Positions 27,249-36,731 of a DNA stretch of 64,000 bases are shown piece after piece. How positions within the stretch are numbered: the stretch's first letter is position 1; each line of letters opens with the position of its first letter. The position numbers were made by a program, and so were the translations under genes. The notes beneath the pieces are model-generated. The model saw nothing but the letters and a program-made list of their open reading frames with translations, did no database searches and was not told the DNA's origin. Source of the stretch: Methanococcoides sp. AM1 (GTDB taxonomy: Archaea; Halobacteriota; Methanosarcinia; Methanosarcinales; Methanosarcinaceae); contig NZ_CAAGSW010000003.1 of assembly GCF_900774055.1 (NCBI RefSeq), positions 124,001-188,000 on the forward strand, in the 5' to 3' direction.

Positions 27249-29180
27249 TTACTTCTTCAATTCAGCAATTCCCAGGAAAGCATACTTCGTTTCCAGAGGA
27301 ACTCCGGTATCTAATGGGTTGATCACCTTTTTGTTAACTTCGATGTTGATATCACCATCATCGAGCTCTGCATCTCTCATGTAATCCATTACCAGTTTGT
27401 TGCCAAGTTCTTCTGCATAAACCACTGCTTCCTCATAGTTTTTCATCTCATCTTTTCCAAGAGGGGAGAATACCGAAATTGAGGTTGGCTTGAGGTTGTA
27501 TTTGGATTCACCGAAGGTTGCCCTGATGAGGATCTCTATCCTTTTCACTCCTTTTCCTGCAAGAGCTCCCACTGCATTTCCTACTTCAGCGTGTTCGGGT
27601 AAGAGTATCTCTGCATCCACGAACTTCTTTATCTCCTCAGTGTATGCACGCACAGGTCCTCCAAGGAGGACAACCGGCACATCAACCTTGAATCCGGCGA
27701 AGAAATTCCCATCCAGGCCTTTTTCGATCTCCTTGGAATCTACGGTTTCCATCAGGTAAGACAGGAGATTTAATGCCATGTTCTTTGCTACTTTTCTTTT
27801 GATCTCAAGACAGAGGTCCTTTACTTCCATCTCTGCAAAGATACACATTTGCTCTGCACCGAGGATCGATGCTTCTTTATCCCATTCATTGTAGTCTCCA
27901 AGCACATGCAATGCATCGGTAGGTGTGAACCCGATGGTCTGTATAAGCCTTTTCTGTATCAGGCTGTCAAGGAGCATAGGAGAAGGCATTATTGTTCTTT
28001 CCAGGTATATTTCACTGACAGTAAGTGGTTCATCTTTAATCCTTTTCAGCAGTTCCTCTTCCCTCTGGGTAAGTTCTATAGGTTTCTGTTTTGTCCTGAT
28101 AAAAAATTTTGTCGGCTGGATGTTCTCGCCCAGCTTCATTCTTGAAATTGATTGTCCCTGCTTCAACTTCTTGATGATCCTTGGATATTTAGTAGCTGCA
28201 ACACATAGCGGTATCACCCTTCTGGGTCCGATACTGAGCACATGGTTCATGATCCATACATGACTGTCGCCGCCCATTGCAGAGGTTTCCATCTTAATAG
28301 CCTCAACTTTGGTCTGCCACCCGCCGACAATGGCACCAGTCTCTGAGATCTGCGGTAGTCCGTTGACTGTCAGCGAAACATCTGTACTTGTACCGCCCAC
28401 GTCGATCACTACACAGCTTGGTTCCTTTGAGAGGTATGCTGCACCCACAAGACTGGCGGCAGGTCCTGTAAATATTGATTCGATGGGGTGCTTAAGGGCT
28501 TCATGCATTCCCACTATGGAACCATCACATTTCAGCATCATGAGTTTCGCTTTTATGCCACGGCGTTCAACCTCAGACGCAACTGTGTTCATGAACTGGT
28601 TGGCAATTGGAAGCAACTGGGCGTTCAGGAATGCTGTAATTCCTCTATCATATGCGCCTAGTGACTGGGATAGCTCGTGTCCGCAGATCACAGGCATTCC
28701 GGTAAGTTCTGTGATAAGTTCCTTTACCTTAAGTTCGTGTTCGGGGTTCCTTACACTGAAATAAGATGAAACGGCAAATGCTGATACTTTGTTCTTTACA
28801 GCATGGACGAACTCCTCGACCGAAACAAGATCTAACGGTGCAGTCTCATTGCCGCCGGAACTGTGTCCACCGCTCACGGATATGTAATACTTTATTGCCG
28901 AATTCTTGGGGACATCTGTCTTTCCGACAAGGATAAGTCCCACAGGGTAACCGGTCTTTTCCAGGATCGTGTTAGTTGCCAGGGTCGTGGATACTGATAC
29001 TAGTTTTACCTGTTTTAGAATAGATTGGTCAAGTCCGTCAAAAGCGTTCTGTATACCTGGCAAAAGGTCAGGATAGGTGGTCCTTGCTTTTGTAGAATCA
29101 ATGATCTTTCCATCCGCGTCGCTGATTAGAACGGCGTCGGTGTAAGTTCCTCCTGCATCAATACCAAGGCTGTATTTCAT
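27249..29180 (-). CDS. Hydantoinase A/oxoprolinase family protein, paralogue 1
   Basis: 643 residues of the HyuA/oxoprolinase superfamily, with the actin-like ATP-binding start SLGIDAGGTYTDAVLISD and the second phosphate motif VIDVGGTSTDVSLT. Members couple ATP hydrolysis to opening of hydantoin or oxoproline-like rings, or, with partners, to carboxylation of ketones. No HyuB gene is in the window, so the substrate is open. It is strongly similar to the upstream gene along its length (shared DSDG/KARTTYPDLLPGIQNA, ETSAMGGDSHVWI, GFTPTDALHVLGDYNEW). A tandem duplication that has been kept suggests two related substrates or a heteromer. Confidence 0.88.
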   Translation of the reverse strand: MKYSLGIDAGGTYTDAVLISDADGKIIDSTKARTTYPDLLPGIQNAFDGLDQSILKQVKLVSVSTTLATNTILEKTGYPVGLILVGKTDVPKNSAIKYYISVSGGHSSGGNETAPLDLVSVEEFVHAVKNKVSAFAVSSYFSVRNPEHELKVKELITELTGMPVICGHELSQSLGAYDRGITAFLNAQLLPIANQFMNTVASEVERRGIKAKLMMLKCDGSIVGMHEALKHPIESIFTGPAASLVGAAYLSKEPSCVVIDVGGTSTDVSLTVNGLPQISETGAIVGGWQTKVEAIKMETSAMGGDSHVWIMNHVLSIGPRRVIPLCVAATKYPRIIKKLKQGQSISRMKLGENIQPTKFFIRTKQKPIELTQREEELLKRIKDEPLTVSEIYLERTIMPSPMLLDSLIQKRLIQTIGFTPTDALHVLGDYNEWDKEASILGAEQMCIFAEMEVKDLCLEIKRKVAKNMALNLLSYLMETVDSKEIEKGLDGNFFAGFKVDVPVVLLGGPVRAYTEEIKKFVDAEILLPEHAEVGNAVGALAGKGVKRIEILIRATFGESKYNLKPTSISVFSPLGKDEMKNYEEAVVYAEELGNKLVMDYMRDAELDDGDINIEVNKKVINPLDTGVPLETKYAFLGIAELKK

Positions 29181-29345
29181 GATCTTATTCCTTTATAGTA
29201 AATTTCTTTTATGTTTGCTCTGGAGCGGTCTGCCTGGCAGTACCACATAAAGCTTAGCTTCCATGTGTTAATCAATATTAGAATCGTTAGTCAGCTCATT
29301 AGGACTAATTACTGCTATATGAACGTTCGGATTTTGTTATGGAGT

Positions 29346-29378
29346 TTAAGAAGTTCGATGTTACTCGAACTTGCTTAA
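29346..29378. terminator. Hairpin between the two hydantoinase-like genes
   Basis: AGTTCGA (29352-29358) and TCGAACT (29365-29371) form a perfect 7-bp stem with a 6-base loop, extended by TTAAG (29346-29350) and CTTAA (29374-29378). It is about 65 bases past the stop of the first-transcribed paralogue and could end its transcript or separate expression of the two genes. Confidence 0.45.
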
Positions 29379-29442
29379 GATCTCTTTCAGTTGCCACTGG
29401 ATATTCGGACAAACAATGGTTATTTTACATTCCTGTTTATTT

Positions 29443-31362
29443 TCAGATACCTCTTTTCGGTGTGCCGATCCCCACGAAAACAAGCTTTGTTTCCAGTGGC
29501 AGGCTGTCACCGTGCATTGTGATATCGTTCCTTGTTACTTCTATGCGCACATCCTCTGCATCCAGTCCGGCTTCCTTCATGTAGCCCAGGACAAGTTCTC
29601 TTCCAAGCTTATCTGCATATTTGAGGGCTTCCGGATGCGTCTGAAAGATCTCACGCTGGCCTTGCACGAACACGATATTACTTATCTTCGATTTCTTTCT
29701 TACATTCTTGATAAGTATCTCGATCCTCTTGATACCTTTTCCCACAAGCGCTCCTGCTGCATTGCCCACTTCGGAATGTTCCGGAAGTATAACATCTGCA
29801 TCGATCAATTTTCTTACGTCTTCCACATAAGCTCTTACAGGTCCGCCGAGGAGTACTACAGGGATGTCAAGCTTGAACCTGGTGTGATGATCACCTTCTA
29901 TGACCTTCCTTATCTCCTCCGGAGGTACATTTTCCAGAAGATAGGACATAAGGTAGATGACCATATTCTTGGCAACTTCATTTTTAATTTGCTGGCAGAA
30001 CTCCATCTTGTTCTGGTGTGTCATACGTCCAAGTATGGTTGCTGCAGCGCTGGAAGCCTCAGAATTCCATTCGTTGTAGTCCCCGAGCACATGCAGTGCA
30101 TCAGTTGGGGTAAATCCGATAGCCTGTACAAGCCTTTTCTGAATGAGCAGGTCCAGGAAGACTGGTGAGGGAAGTTTGTCGTGGAAGATACCGCTTATGG
30201 AAACCGGTTCATCTCCGATCCTGTCAAAGATCTCCTTTTCAGATGGAGTAAATTCTGATGTAGGTTCTTTTCCTGATCGAATAAAGAATTTAGTGGGCTG
30301 TATATTATCGCTTAAGAGCATTCTTGAGGGCACTCTTGCCGTCTTAAGCTTTTCAATTATTGAAGGGTACTTCGTTGCGGCCACACATAGTGGTATAACT
30401 CTTCTCGGGCCGATGTTGGGTTTTTGGTTCTTGATCCAGATATGGCTGTCTCCGCCCATTGCAGAGGTTTCCATGCGAATGGCCTTGACCTTTGTCTGCC
30501 AGCCACCGACCACCGCTCCCTCATCACAGAGTTCCGGCAGTTCATTTTCTATCATGGATACATCTGTACTTGTACCGCCGACATCAATTACTGTACATGT
30601 CTTTGCTTTGCTAAGATATGCTGCACCCACAAGACTTGCTGCGGGGCCTGAGAAGATAGATTCAATAGGTTTTTCTTTTGCTTCATCGATACCAACAACG
30701 GAACCGTCACATTTGAGCATAAGAAGCCTTGCCTTTATGTTCCTTCTTTCCATTTCGCCGATGATGGTCTCTATGAAATGATCTGTTATCGGGATCAGCT
30801 GTGCGTTAAGGTATGCTGTGATACCACGGTTATACGCACCAAGATCCTGGGAAAGTTCATGTCCGCAAACACTTGGAAGTCCTGTCAGCTCTTTGATCAG
30901 TTCCCTGATCTGGAGCTCATGCTCAGGATTGCGTATGCTAAAGTAGGATGAAATTGCAAAGGCTGAGACTGTATCTTTGTTCTGGAAGATAAATTCCCTG
31001 ACAGCTTCAATGTCCAGTTTTCTTATTTCTTCTCCGTTAGGACCATGACCGCCTTCGACAACAATGTAGTTCTTTATGGAATGAGTTTCAGGTATTACAT
31101 AGTCACCTGCCATGATAAGTGCAACAGGGTAGCCGGTACCTTCAAGGATCGTGTTAGTGGAGAGCGTTGTAGATACGGAGACCAGCTTTATGTCTTTGAG
31201 ATAACTCTGATCTAATCCGTCAAGTGCGTTCTGAATGCCTATCAAAAGGTCTGGGTATGTTGTTCTTGCTTTTGTAGAATCAACGATCTCACCATCTGAA
31301 TCCCTTATTATTACCGCATCGGTGTAAGTACCACCTGCGTCAATACCCATGCTGTATTGCAT
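29443..31362 (-). CDS. Hydantoinase A/oxoprolinase family protein, paralogue 2
   Basis: 639 residues, same family and domain layout as the 27249-29180 protein: YSMGIDAGGTYTDAVIIRD at the N-terminus, VIDVGGTSTDVSMI near 260, ETSAMGGDSHIWI and GFTPTDALHVLGDYNEW. The start is supported by GGAGTGA. It is transcribed first; a hairpin and a 262-base gap separate it from its paralogue. No hydantoinase B subunit or transporter is adjacent. The substrate is unknown. Confidence 0.88.
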   Translation of the reverse strand: MQYSMGIDAGGTYTDAVIIRDSDGEIVDSTKARTTYPDLLIGIQNALDGLDQSYLKDIKLVSVSTTLSTNTILEGTGYPVALIMAGDYVIPETHSIKNYIVVEGGHGPNGEEIRKLDIEAVREFIFQNKDTVSAFAISSYFSIRNPEHELQIRELIKELTGLPSVCGHELSQDLGAYNRGITAYLNAQLIPITDHFIETIIGEMERRNIKARLLMLKCDGSVVGIDEAKEKPIESIFSGPAASLVGAAYLSKAKTCTVIDVGGTSTDVSMIENELPELCDEGAVVGGWQTKVKAIRMETSAMGGDSHIWIKNQKPNIGPRRVIPLCVAATKYPSIIEKLKTARVPSRMLLSDNIQPTKFFIRSGKEPTSEFTPSEKEIFDRIGDEPVSISGIFHDKLPSPVFLDLLIQKRLVQAIGFTPTDALHVLGDYNEWNSEASSAAATILGRMTHQNKMEFCQQIKNEVAKNMVIYLMSYLLENVPPEEIRKVIEGDHHTRFKLDIPVVLLGGPVRAYVEDVRKLIDADVILPEHSEVGNAAGALVGKGIKRIEILIKNVRKKSKISNIVFVQGQREIFQTHPEALKYADKLGRELVLGYMKEAGLDAEDVRIEVTRNDITMHGDSLPLETKLVFVGIGTPKRGI

Positions 31363-31552
31363 CTTTTATCACTCCTTTAACTCCAAATATAAGACTTCGC
31401 TCTGCATGAAGGCTATAAACATAAAATGAACCGGGGATATTCTCCCTAATATAGATGGTTTGGAATCGTATATAAGAGTTGTGTGGAATGTATGCAAAAC
31501 CTATGGTTTGCCTGTAGTTCGAATTTATATTCTAACTATGTTTCCAGCAAGG

Positions 31553-32155
31553 TCAAATGCCAGAGGGACCAAAAATACCCTTTAGCACAGTCAGTTCTTC
31601 AAAGAAGCAGCTATCACTATTACAGGTCTCAACTTCAAACCCACAGGTTTCCATTCGTTCCTTTACCTGCCCGATACCTGTAAGTGAAGATATGAGAATA
31701 AGCACCACTCCGTTCCCGGTGAGGTATTCGGGAACCTCTTCAATGAAACGATTTACTGCATCCCTGCCATCAGGTCCGCCATCGAAGGCATAATTAAGCC
31801 ATCCCGGGACTTTCTCATCTTCTGATGTGGGAAGATAAGGGGGATTGAACAGGATAAGGTCGAACATAGTTCCGGGCTTAAAGCAATTGAACATATCTGC
31901 CCTGATGACCTCCACGCCACTCGATCTTGCACAAGCGGCAGCAATGGGGCTGATCTCAGTAGCAATAAGTTCAACATCGACATTTTCCTGAAGGACTGCC
32001 GAAACAAAACCGGTGCCTGCTCCGACTTCCAGTACTTTCATGCCTTCCTTTGCATTATCAATGGCAACGTCAGCAAGCAAATAGGAATCCTCGGCGGGGT
32101 CGTAGACCTGTTCATCAAGGGTTATGTTCGCATTCCTGTGGGTGATCGTTACCAT
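31553..32155 (-). CDS. prmC: HemK2/PrmC-type glutamine N5-methyltransferase
   Basis: 200 residues, a class I methyltransferase with SAM loop LEVGAGTGFVSAVL and the signature NPPYLPTS that marks N5-glutamine methyltransferases of the HemK family. The short form without an N-terminal helical domain is the archaeal/eukaryotic Mtq2-like type, which methylates the GGQ glutamine of release factor aRF1. It lies 5 bases after ksgA and is the last gene of the translation operon. Confidence 0.9.
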   Translation of the reverse strand: MVTITHRNANITLDEQVYDPAEDSYLLADVAIDNAKEGMKVLEVGAGTGFVSAVLQENVDVELIATEISPIAAACARSSGVEVIRADMFNCFKPGTMFDLILFNPPYLPTSEDEKVPGWLNYAFDGGPDGRDAVNRFIEEVPEYLTGNGVVLILISSLTGIGQVKERMETCGFEVETCNSDSCFFEELTVLKGIFGPSGI

Positions 32156-32160
32156 GGTCT

Positions 32161-32973
32161 TTACATCGCGTTCTTCATTTTGCAGATGTGATTTGCAATG
32201 TCTGCAAGCTCATGGGGTTCAAGGTTCTCAGCACGCTTGTTCATCTGCTCCTCTGGCAGCTCATCAACTATCTGCTTGATGTTTGGAACCTTTAGCAAAT
32301 GGTTACCTTTGATAATTGCATTCCTGAGCTTTTTACGTCTTTGAAGGAAACCGGCTGTGACAAGGTTCAGGAAAAATTCGGGCTCATCAACATGGAATGG
32401 TGATGGTCGGGGAACAACTTTGACAACTGCAGACCACACTTCCGGAGGTGGTGAGAATGCTGAAGGGGGTATCTTCATGAGTATGGATGCATCAGCAAAA
32501 TAATGTGTGTTCACGGAAAGTCTGCTGTAGTCCTCTGTATTGGCTTCAGCTACCATGCGCTGTGCAAACTCATACTGGTACATCAGTACGCCCAGTTCAA
32601 AGTCATGTTCAAAGAGCTTGAACGTAATTGGTGAGGATATCGAATATGGGAGGTTTGCAACAACTTTGTTGAATTCGGGAAGATCGACCTTCAGGACATC
32701 GCCGGGGATTATCTCCAGTTTCTCATTGTCGGAAAAACGGTCATGAAGGACATCTACAAGCTTAGGGTCAAGTTCTATGACTATGACCTTTCCTGCTTTT
32801 TCCAGAAGCCTTTCTGTAAGATTGCCGATACCGCCTCCGATCTCGAGCACAACATCATTTTCGGAGAGATTGGCCTCTTCGGCAATAGAATCAAGAATTC
32901 GTTCGTCTATCAAAAAATGTTGGTCATGGCATCCGCCCTGGATACCATATTTCTGTAGAATTTTTCTTACCAA
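32161..32973 (-). CDS. ksgA: 16S rRNA dimethyladenosine transferase
   Basis: 270 residues, KsgA/Dim1 family. The SAM motif is LEIGGGIGNLTERLL and the catalytic motif is NLPYSISSP; the C-terminal helical domain follows. It dimethylates two adjacent adenines in helix 45 of 16S rRNA during small-subunit maturation. It starts at a TTG (32973) preceded by AGGTGTC. It sits between the DUF655 gene and prmC in the conserved archaeal order. Confidence 0.95.
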   Translation of the reverse strand: MVRKILQKYGIQGGCHDQHFLIDERILDSIAEEANLSENDVVLEIGGGIGNLTERLLEKAGKVIVIELDPKLVDVLHDRFSDNEKLEIIPGDVLKVDLPEFNKVVANLPYSISSPITFKLFEHDFELGVLMYQYEFAQRMVAEANTEDYSRLSVNTHYFADASILMKIPPSAFSPPPEVWSAVVKVVPRPSPFHVDEPEFFLNLVTAGFLQRRKKLRNAIIKGNHLLKVPNIKQIVDELPEEQMNKRAENLEPHELADIANHICKMKNAM

Positions 32974-32990
32974 TGCGATGACACCTGTCT

Positions 32991-33587
32991 TTAATCATTT
33001 TTTGGACGATGCATTGGTACTGTGAAAAGCCTGTATTTGATATTATCATCCTTAAGCTCTTCAAGGATACGGTTTACAATGACCTTTTCAGGAGTATGTA
33101 CTCCACCGACACGGTCATGCAGGTCCTTCAGGTTCTTGAACTCGCCTTTCTTACGCTCATCGATGATAGCCCACATGAGCTTCTTGCCGATACCGGGTAG
33201 TAGCTCCAGCATATGCAACCTTGTTGTTATGGGATGTGCCTCGTTGAAGAACTTGACGAACTTCTCTTCCTGATGCCTGACACATTCCTCAAGTACATGA
33301 GGCAGCTCAAGCTGTGCACCATGGCTCAGTTCCGGATAGTGTACCCTGTGCTTTACGTGGTCGATCTCATCTCTGTCCCCGTCACCAATATAGACGCGGG
33401 ACTGTATCTGTGGATTAGCTCCTTCTTTTGGAACAAGTTCCATAAGTACAAAGTGCTTATCACCAACTGCCTGGACCAGAGGTTTCTTCTGGTATGCCGG
33501 CCGCTTGTCTGTTGTACTGCCATAAGGTAGGTAGTCAAGGACCCATGCGTAATCTTCTTTCTCAGGTGGTGTTCCCCTCTTTCTCAT
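32991..33587 (-). CDS. DUF655 family protein with helix-hairpin-helix motif
   Basis: 198 residues from the ATG at 33587, which follows GGGAGG; the 24-base longer reading is not needed. It has a DUF655 core with an OB-like N-terminal half (DKHFVLMELVPKEG, SRVYIGDG) and a helix-hairpin-helix segment (LELLPGIGKKLMWAI). The family is archaeal and nearly always next to ksgA and rpoF, as here, suggesting an RNA-binding role in ribosome or transcription functions. No activity is established to my knowledge. Confidence 0.9.
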   Translation of the reverse strand: MRKRGTPPEKEDYAWVLDYLPYGSTTDKRPAYQKKPLVQAVGDKHFVLMELVPKEGANPQIQSRVYIGDGDRDEIDHVKHRVHYPELSHGAQLELPHVLEECVRHQEEKFVKFFNEAHPITTRLHMLELLPGIGKKLMWAIIDERKKGEFKNLKDLHDRVGGVHTPEKVIVNRILEELKDDNIKYRLFTVPMHRPKND

Positions 33588-33663
33588 AGTATCCTCCCGT
33601 ATGTTGTGCATCGGTGATGAAACTTACTGTCTCCATCAAAAAAAGTAAAGTATGAAATATAAA

Positions 33664-34017
33664 TTATTCCATTGACTCGAGTACCAGATTAAGTATCGTA
33701 TCCAGTTCTTCTTCGGTCAAAGTAAATCTCTCTTTTGCATAAAGTGCCCTGAGCTCATCCCTGCTTTGAGGTATGATATCTGCAATATGGACTGCGATCT
33801 CAGGTTTCATCTTCTCCAGTTCAAGAAGTTTGCCCACAAGTTCTCTGGACTTTTCGGCACTGATCTTTGCGAACATGTCTGCATGGTTGATGGCCTTGCG
33901 AAGCTCATATCCCAGTTCTTCGCCGCGTTCTGTGCGCTCTTCCATTATCTCGCTAAGTATTTCCTTGACTTCGGGAACAGTCAATAACTCTTCACTCTGG
34001 ACTTGTTTGACGATCAT
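33664..34017 (-). CDS. rpoF: DNA-directed RNA polymerase subunit F (Rpb4 homologue)
   Basis: 117 residues, archaeal RpoF/Rpb4 (SEELLTVPEVKEILSEIMEE at the N-terminus, ending in the HRDC-like tail LTEEELDTILNLVLE). It forms the polymerase stalk with RpoE/Rpb7 and affects initiation and termination. It follows rpl21e after a 153-base gap that holds two strong hairpins and a TATA-like box (ACTATACTTAATT), so it may have its own promoter. Confidence 0.94.
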   Translation of the reverse strand: MIVKQVQSEELLTVPEVKEILSEIMEERTERGEELGYELRKAINHADMFAKISAEKSRELVGKLLELEKMKPEIAVHIADIIPQSRDELRALYAKERFTLTEEELDTILNLVLESME

Positions 34018-34095
34018 TAAAATACACTCTTTGAAATTAAGTATAGTTTACCGTTTTGAGGGCCACACAGTTGTAGCGGATGTAATCTTTCAGAT

Positions 34096-34127
34096 AGGTG
34101 TTGATATAGATATATCTATCGACACCT
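34096..34127. repeat. Hairpin upstream of rpoF
   Basis: AGGTGTTGA and TCGACACCT bound a near-palindromic segment whose centre is TAGATATATCTA. The whole 32 bases can fold with about 15 pairs (one G-T pair, one 2-base bulge). It lies in the rpl21e-rpoF gap. Confidence 0.5.
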
Positions 34128-34140
34128 GAATGTGTCAGTG

Positions 34141-34162
34141 TCCAGACTATTGCTAGTCTGGA
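34141..34162 (-). terminator. Perfect hairpin just after rpl21e
   Basis: TCCAGACTA (34141-34149), loop TTGC, TAGTCTGGA (34154-34162): a 9-bp perfect stem with a 4-base loop starting 9 bases beyond the rpl21e stop. It could be a transcription stop, a processing site or a 3' stabiliser. There is no strong U-run after it. Confidence 0.5.
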
Positions 34163-34170
34163 ACATGAAC

Positions 34171-34467
34171 TTAGTTGTATTTCTGTGGTTTCAGGTGCTG
34201 TGGCAGGGAAATGACCTCTTTCATTGCATTTCCGTCCCTGACCTGTAAAAGGTAAGCTCTTCCGCGCTGTCCAAGTACCTTACCGGTCTTTCCCTGGAAC
34301 TTTGCGTTTGGCATTCCCTTCTGTATGCTTGGGTCGATATCGATGTGGACCATCTGTCCGTTCTCGAATTCCTGGATAGCCTTGCTTACAGGAGAGAGTC
34401 CCCTTTCCCTAACAGTCTTCTTCAATTTGTACCTAGTACAGCTTCTTTCACCGTGTGATGTTGGCAT
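34171..34467 (-). CDS. rpl21e: 50S ribosomal protein L21e
   Basis: 98 residues, archaeal/eukaryotic L21e ([20 protein letters not shown] at the start; [18 protein letters not shown] in the KOW-like part). The start at 34467 follows GGAGGA; longer readings that run into pus10 are artefacts. It is part of the large subunit and lies between pus10 and rpoF on the same strand. Confidence 0.96.
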   Translation of the reverse strand: MPTSHGERSCTRYKLKKTVRERGLSPVSKAIQEFENGQMVHIDIDPSIQKGMPNAKFQGKTGKVLGQRGRAYLLQVRDGNAMKEVISLPQHLKPQKYN

Positions 34468-34532
34468 TATTTTCCTCCGTTGTTCAGGTCGTGGATAAGA
34501 CCTATGTTTGATAAATTTGATGGTTTGCCGAC

Positions 34533-35825
34533 TTAAATGTCGACTCCGATGACGTCCAGCTCGGCAACGGTAGCCTGTGTGCCGATGAGCCCTGTAAGGC
34601 TTGGCACTGTTCTTCCTTCGTCGCTGGATATCAGTTCCTTGACATAGAGGCCGCCCTCGCAATGAACTTCGATCATTGCATAGTTCTCGGTCAGTTCGTT
34701 AAGCTTTATGTCATGGACGGTTCGCTTACGTACCAGATCTGCCCTTCTGTGAGATACACGCTGTGGTGTTCTCTGGCCGATCTGTGCACCAATGAGTTCA
34801 TTGATGGCCGATCTGAGTTTTTCCTCTGGAATTTGCTCTTTGAATGTAACTTTAAGGTTATAAACTTTATCCGCCTTTGAGCTCTTGAGAGCCTCGACAG
34901 TGGCCTTTGGTGTAAATGTAAGGCCAATTACTTCTATCTTGCCGGCAGCACGATCATTGATCTCTTTTTCAACCTGCTTAAGATCGCATGTTCTGAGCAA
35001 TGGTTCCACAGCCTCTACAACGAAAGGTCTTCCGGTACCGAGCATCAGTGCATCGATGTCCTCACGACCTGCACCATGGAACTTCGTGTCAGTGCAGCGC
35101 AGTGCTTCGATAACAGGGTTCTTGGTAAGCTCATCAACTGATTCCGGATACTGCTTTCCGGTGAAGTTGCATGCCTCACATCCCCTACCCTTACATGACC
35201 GGCATGGCCAGCGTGTCTGGGGGATGGTTCGCACAAGTTTCCTGTACCTTCCAAGGATATAGACCGAGCGCACCTGAAGAATGACCTCTTCGTTAGCAAG
35301 GTCAAGTGTTACGAGTATATCCGGGGTCTCAAGCTCAACATCTTTATTTGTCCTTTTTGCAATGAGCTTTCCTACCTCACGGTTAAGTTCAGACTTGAAC
35401 TGCTCTGCATGGGTAGCTTCGGACTCTGTCCAGAGGATCTCCTCGTTCTCGCTAAGAAGCCCGCTCATCTTTGTTCCGACAAGGAACGTGGAATATTCAT
35501 AATCCTTAAGTGCGATCTCGGCCTTTTCGGCCCAGTCGTCCAGTTTCTTAAAAAGTCCCAGGCAGACCCAGCATTTTTCATCTTCGCCTTCCTTTCTCAA
35601 TGATTTGCGGGCGTTGACACTTGAGCTGCTTAGCTCTTCCAGTATCTCTTTGTCACCCTCATCCTTGCTAATGCGGTCGCCTTCCATAGCGAGTGCGAGC
35701 TTAACAGCACGTCCTCTTTGATCATTGGTCAATCCGGTAGAGAGCTTTGCGAACTGTCTTCCCATACAGTGGTCACAAATGGGTCCTTCCTGGATGATCT
35801 TCTTTGCAGTATCGAGTATGTTCAC
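34533..35825 (-). CDS. pus10: tRNA pseudouridine synthase Pus10
   Basis: 430 residues from a GTG start. An N-terminal THUMP-containing part has zinc-type cysteine pairs ([19 protein letters not shown]). The catalytic domain has [15 protein letters not shown], with the catalytic aspartate of the family. An extra cysteine-rich finger ([14 protein letters not shown]) lies in the middle. It makes pseudouridine at tRNA positions 54 and 55, replacing bacterial TruB for this site. It is 30 bases downstream of trmY, whose product methylates pseudouridine 54. Confidence 0.94.
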   Translation of the reverse strand: MNILDTAKKIIQEGPICDHCMGRQFAKLSTGLTNDQRGRAVKLALAMEGDRISKDEGDKEILEELSSSSVNARKSLRKEGEDEKCWVCLGLFKKLDDWAEKAEIALKDYEYSTFLVGTKMSGLLSENEEILWTESEATHAEQFKSELNREVGKLIAKRTNKDVELETPDILVTLDLANEEVILQVRSVYILGRYRKLVRTIPQTRWPCRSCKGRGCEACNFTGKQYPESVDELTKNPVIEALRCTDTKFHGAGREDIDALMLGTGRPFVVEAVEPLLRTCDLKQVEKEINDRAAGKIEVIGLTFTPKATVEALKSSKADKVYNLKVTFKEQIPEEKLRSAINELIGAQIGQRTPQRVSHRRADLVRKRTVHDIKLNELTENYAMIEVHCEGGLYVKELISSDEGRTVPSLTGLIGTQATVAELDVIGVDI

Positions 35826-35855
35826 CTGGTCACTTCCTTCTTCCTGTTCCTTAAA

Positions 35856-36464
35856 TTACTGGACCTTCTCTGCCATTGTCCTGTCGATCTCATTGTTGAT
35901 CAGTATTATGCAATGGTCTGCATGTAGTGGTATTGGGCCAAGGGAGATGGTCTGTGCTCCCTGCTCATTTATCATTTGTTCTTCCTCTTCAGTGACACCC
36001 ACATGGTCACCGAGAATGAACACAGCATCATCGGTAAGGTCGGAAACTTCGCGTATATCTTCGCCATCTTCATGCAGGTAGATAAACTTGCGTCCTGCTT
36101 CCCTGAACTCGTTCAGGAGGGTGTCAAGACCACCCCTTCTCATAAAAACTCCGGGTGTAGAGCGTGTTTCCCATTCTGTTGCTGTTTTCTGGAGTGCTTT
36201 CTTGATAAGTGAACCTGCACTTCTTTCATCCGGGTTCAGGTACCTTATGTGCTCTCCGTCAAAACGGACTATCTTTCCCGGATCCGGTTCTCCAAGCAGT
36301 ACCAGATGAACCTGAACATCCCTTCTCAGGTCATGGGATAAGAACAATGATGAGTTTATACATCTACAAAGGATATCCATGCGGCCGGCTGCTCCGGGCA
36401 TGTCATTGAGGGAAAAGTCGCCTGTTGTCAAAGCTTTATGGGCAATTATCACAAAATCTCGCAT
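35856..36464 (-). CDS. trmY: tRNA (pseudouridine(54)-N1)-methyltransferase
   Basis: 202 residues, SPOUT-class TrmY (RDFVIIAHKALTTGDFSLND, GRMDILCRCINSSLFLSH, VHLVLLGEPDPGK, and the knot region FILGDHVGVTEEEE, ISLGPIPLHADHCI). It methylates N1 of pseudouridine 54, giving the m1-pseudouridine that replaces ribothymidine in archaeal tRNA. It is the first gene of the minus-strand run trmY-pus10-rpl21e-rpoF-DUF655-ksgA-prmC. Confidence 0.95.
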   Translation of the reverse strand: MRDFVIIAHKALTTGDFSLNDMPGAAGRMDILCRCINSSLFLSHDLRRDVQVHLVLLGEPDPGKIVRFDGEHIRYLNPDERSAGSLIKKALQKTATEWETRSTPGVFMRRGGLDTLLNEFREAGRKFIYLHEDGEDIREVSDLTDDAVFILGDHVGVTEEEEQMINEQGAQTISLGPIPLHADHCIILINNEIDRTMAEKVQ

Positions 36465-36731
36465 ATTTTAGAATCCTGTCTTGTTTTTTGGTGATAACCA
36501 TGTTTTATTAGATTAAATGCACCCTTAAATAACACAATACTTTTTTTATTTAGTTAATGTGTATTCCGGAATGATTCTTAATAAAGAATATAGGATAAAA
36601 ACATATCTACTCTGATCAGTATCTCCGGCTGGCATAATATCTGTTCCAAGGTTTTACTTTGTTGAATATTCACAGTGATGAACAACGATAAAAATAACAA
36701 TAAATACAATAAATACAAAAAATGAAAGGGT

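Noticed and set aside
34468-34662. Long N-terminal extension of L21e running into pus10
   Set aside because: GGAGGA precedes the ATG at 34467, and the protein from there has the exact L21e start.
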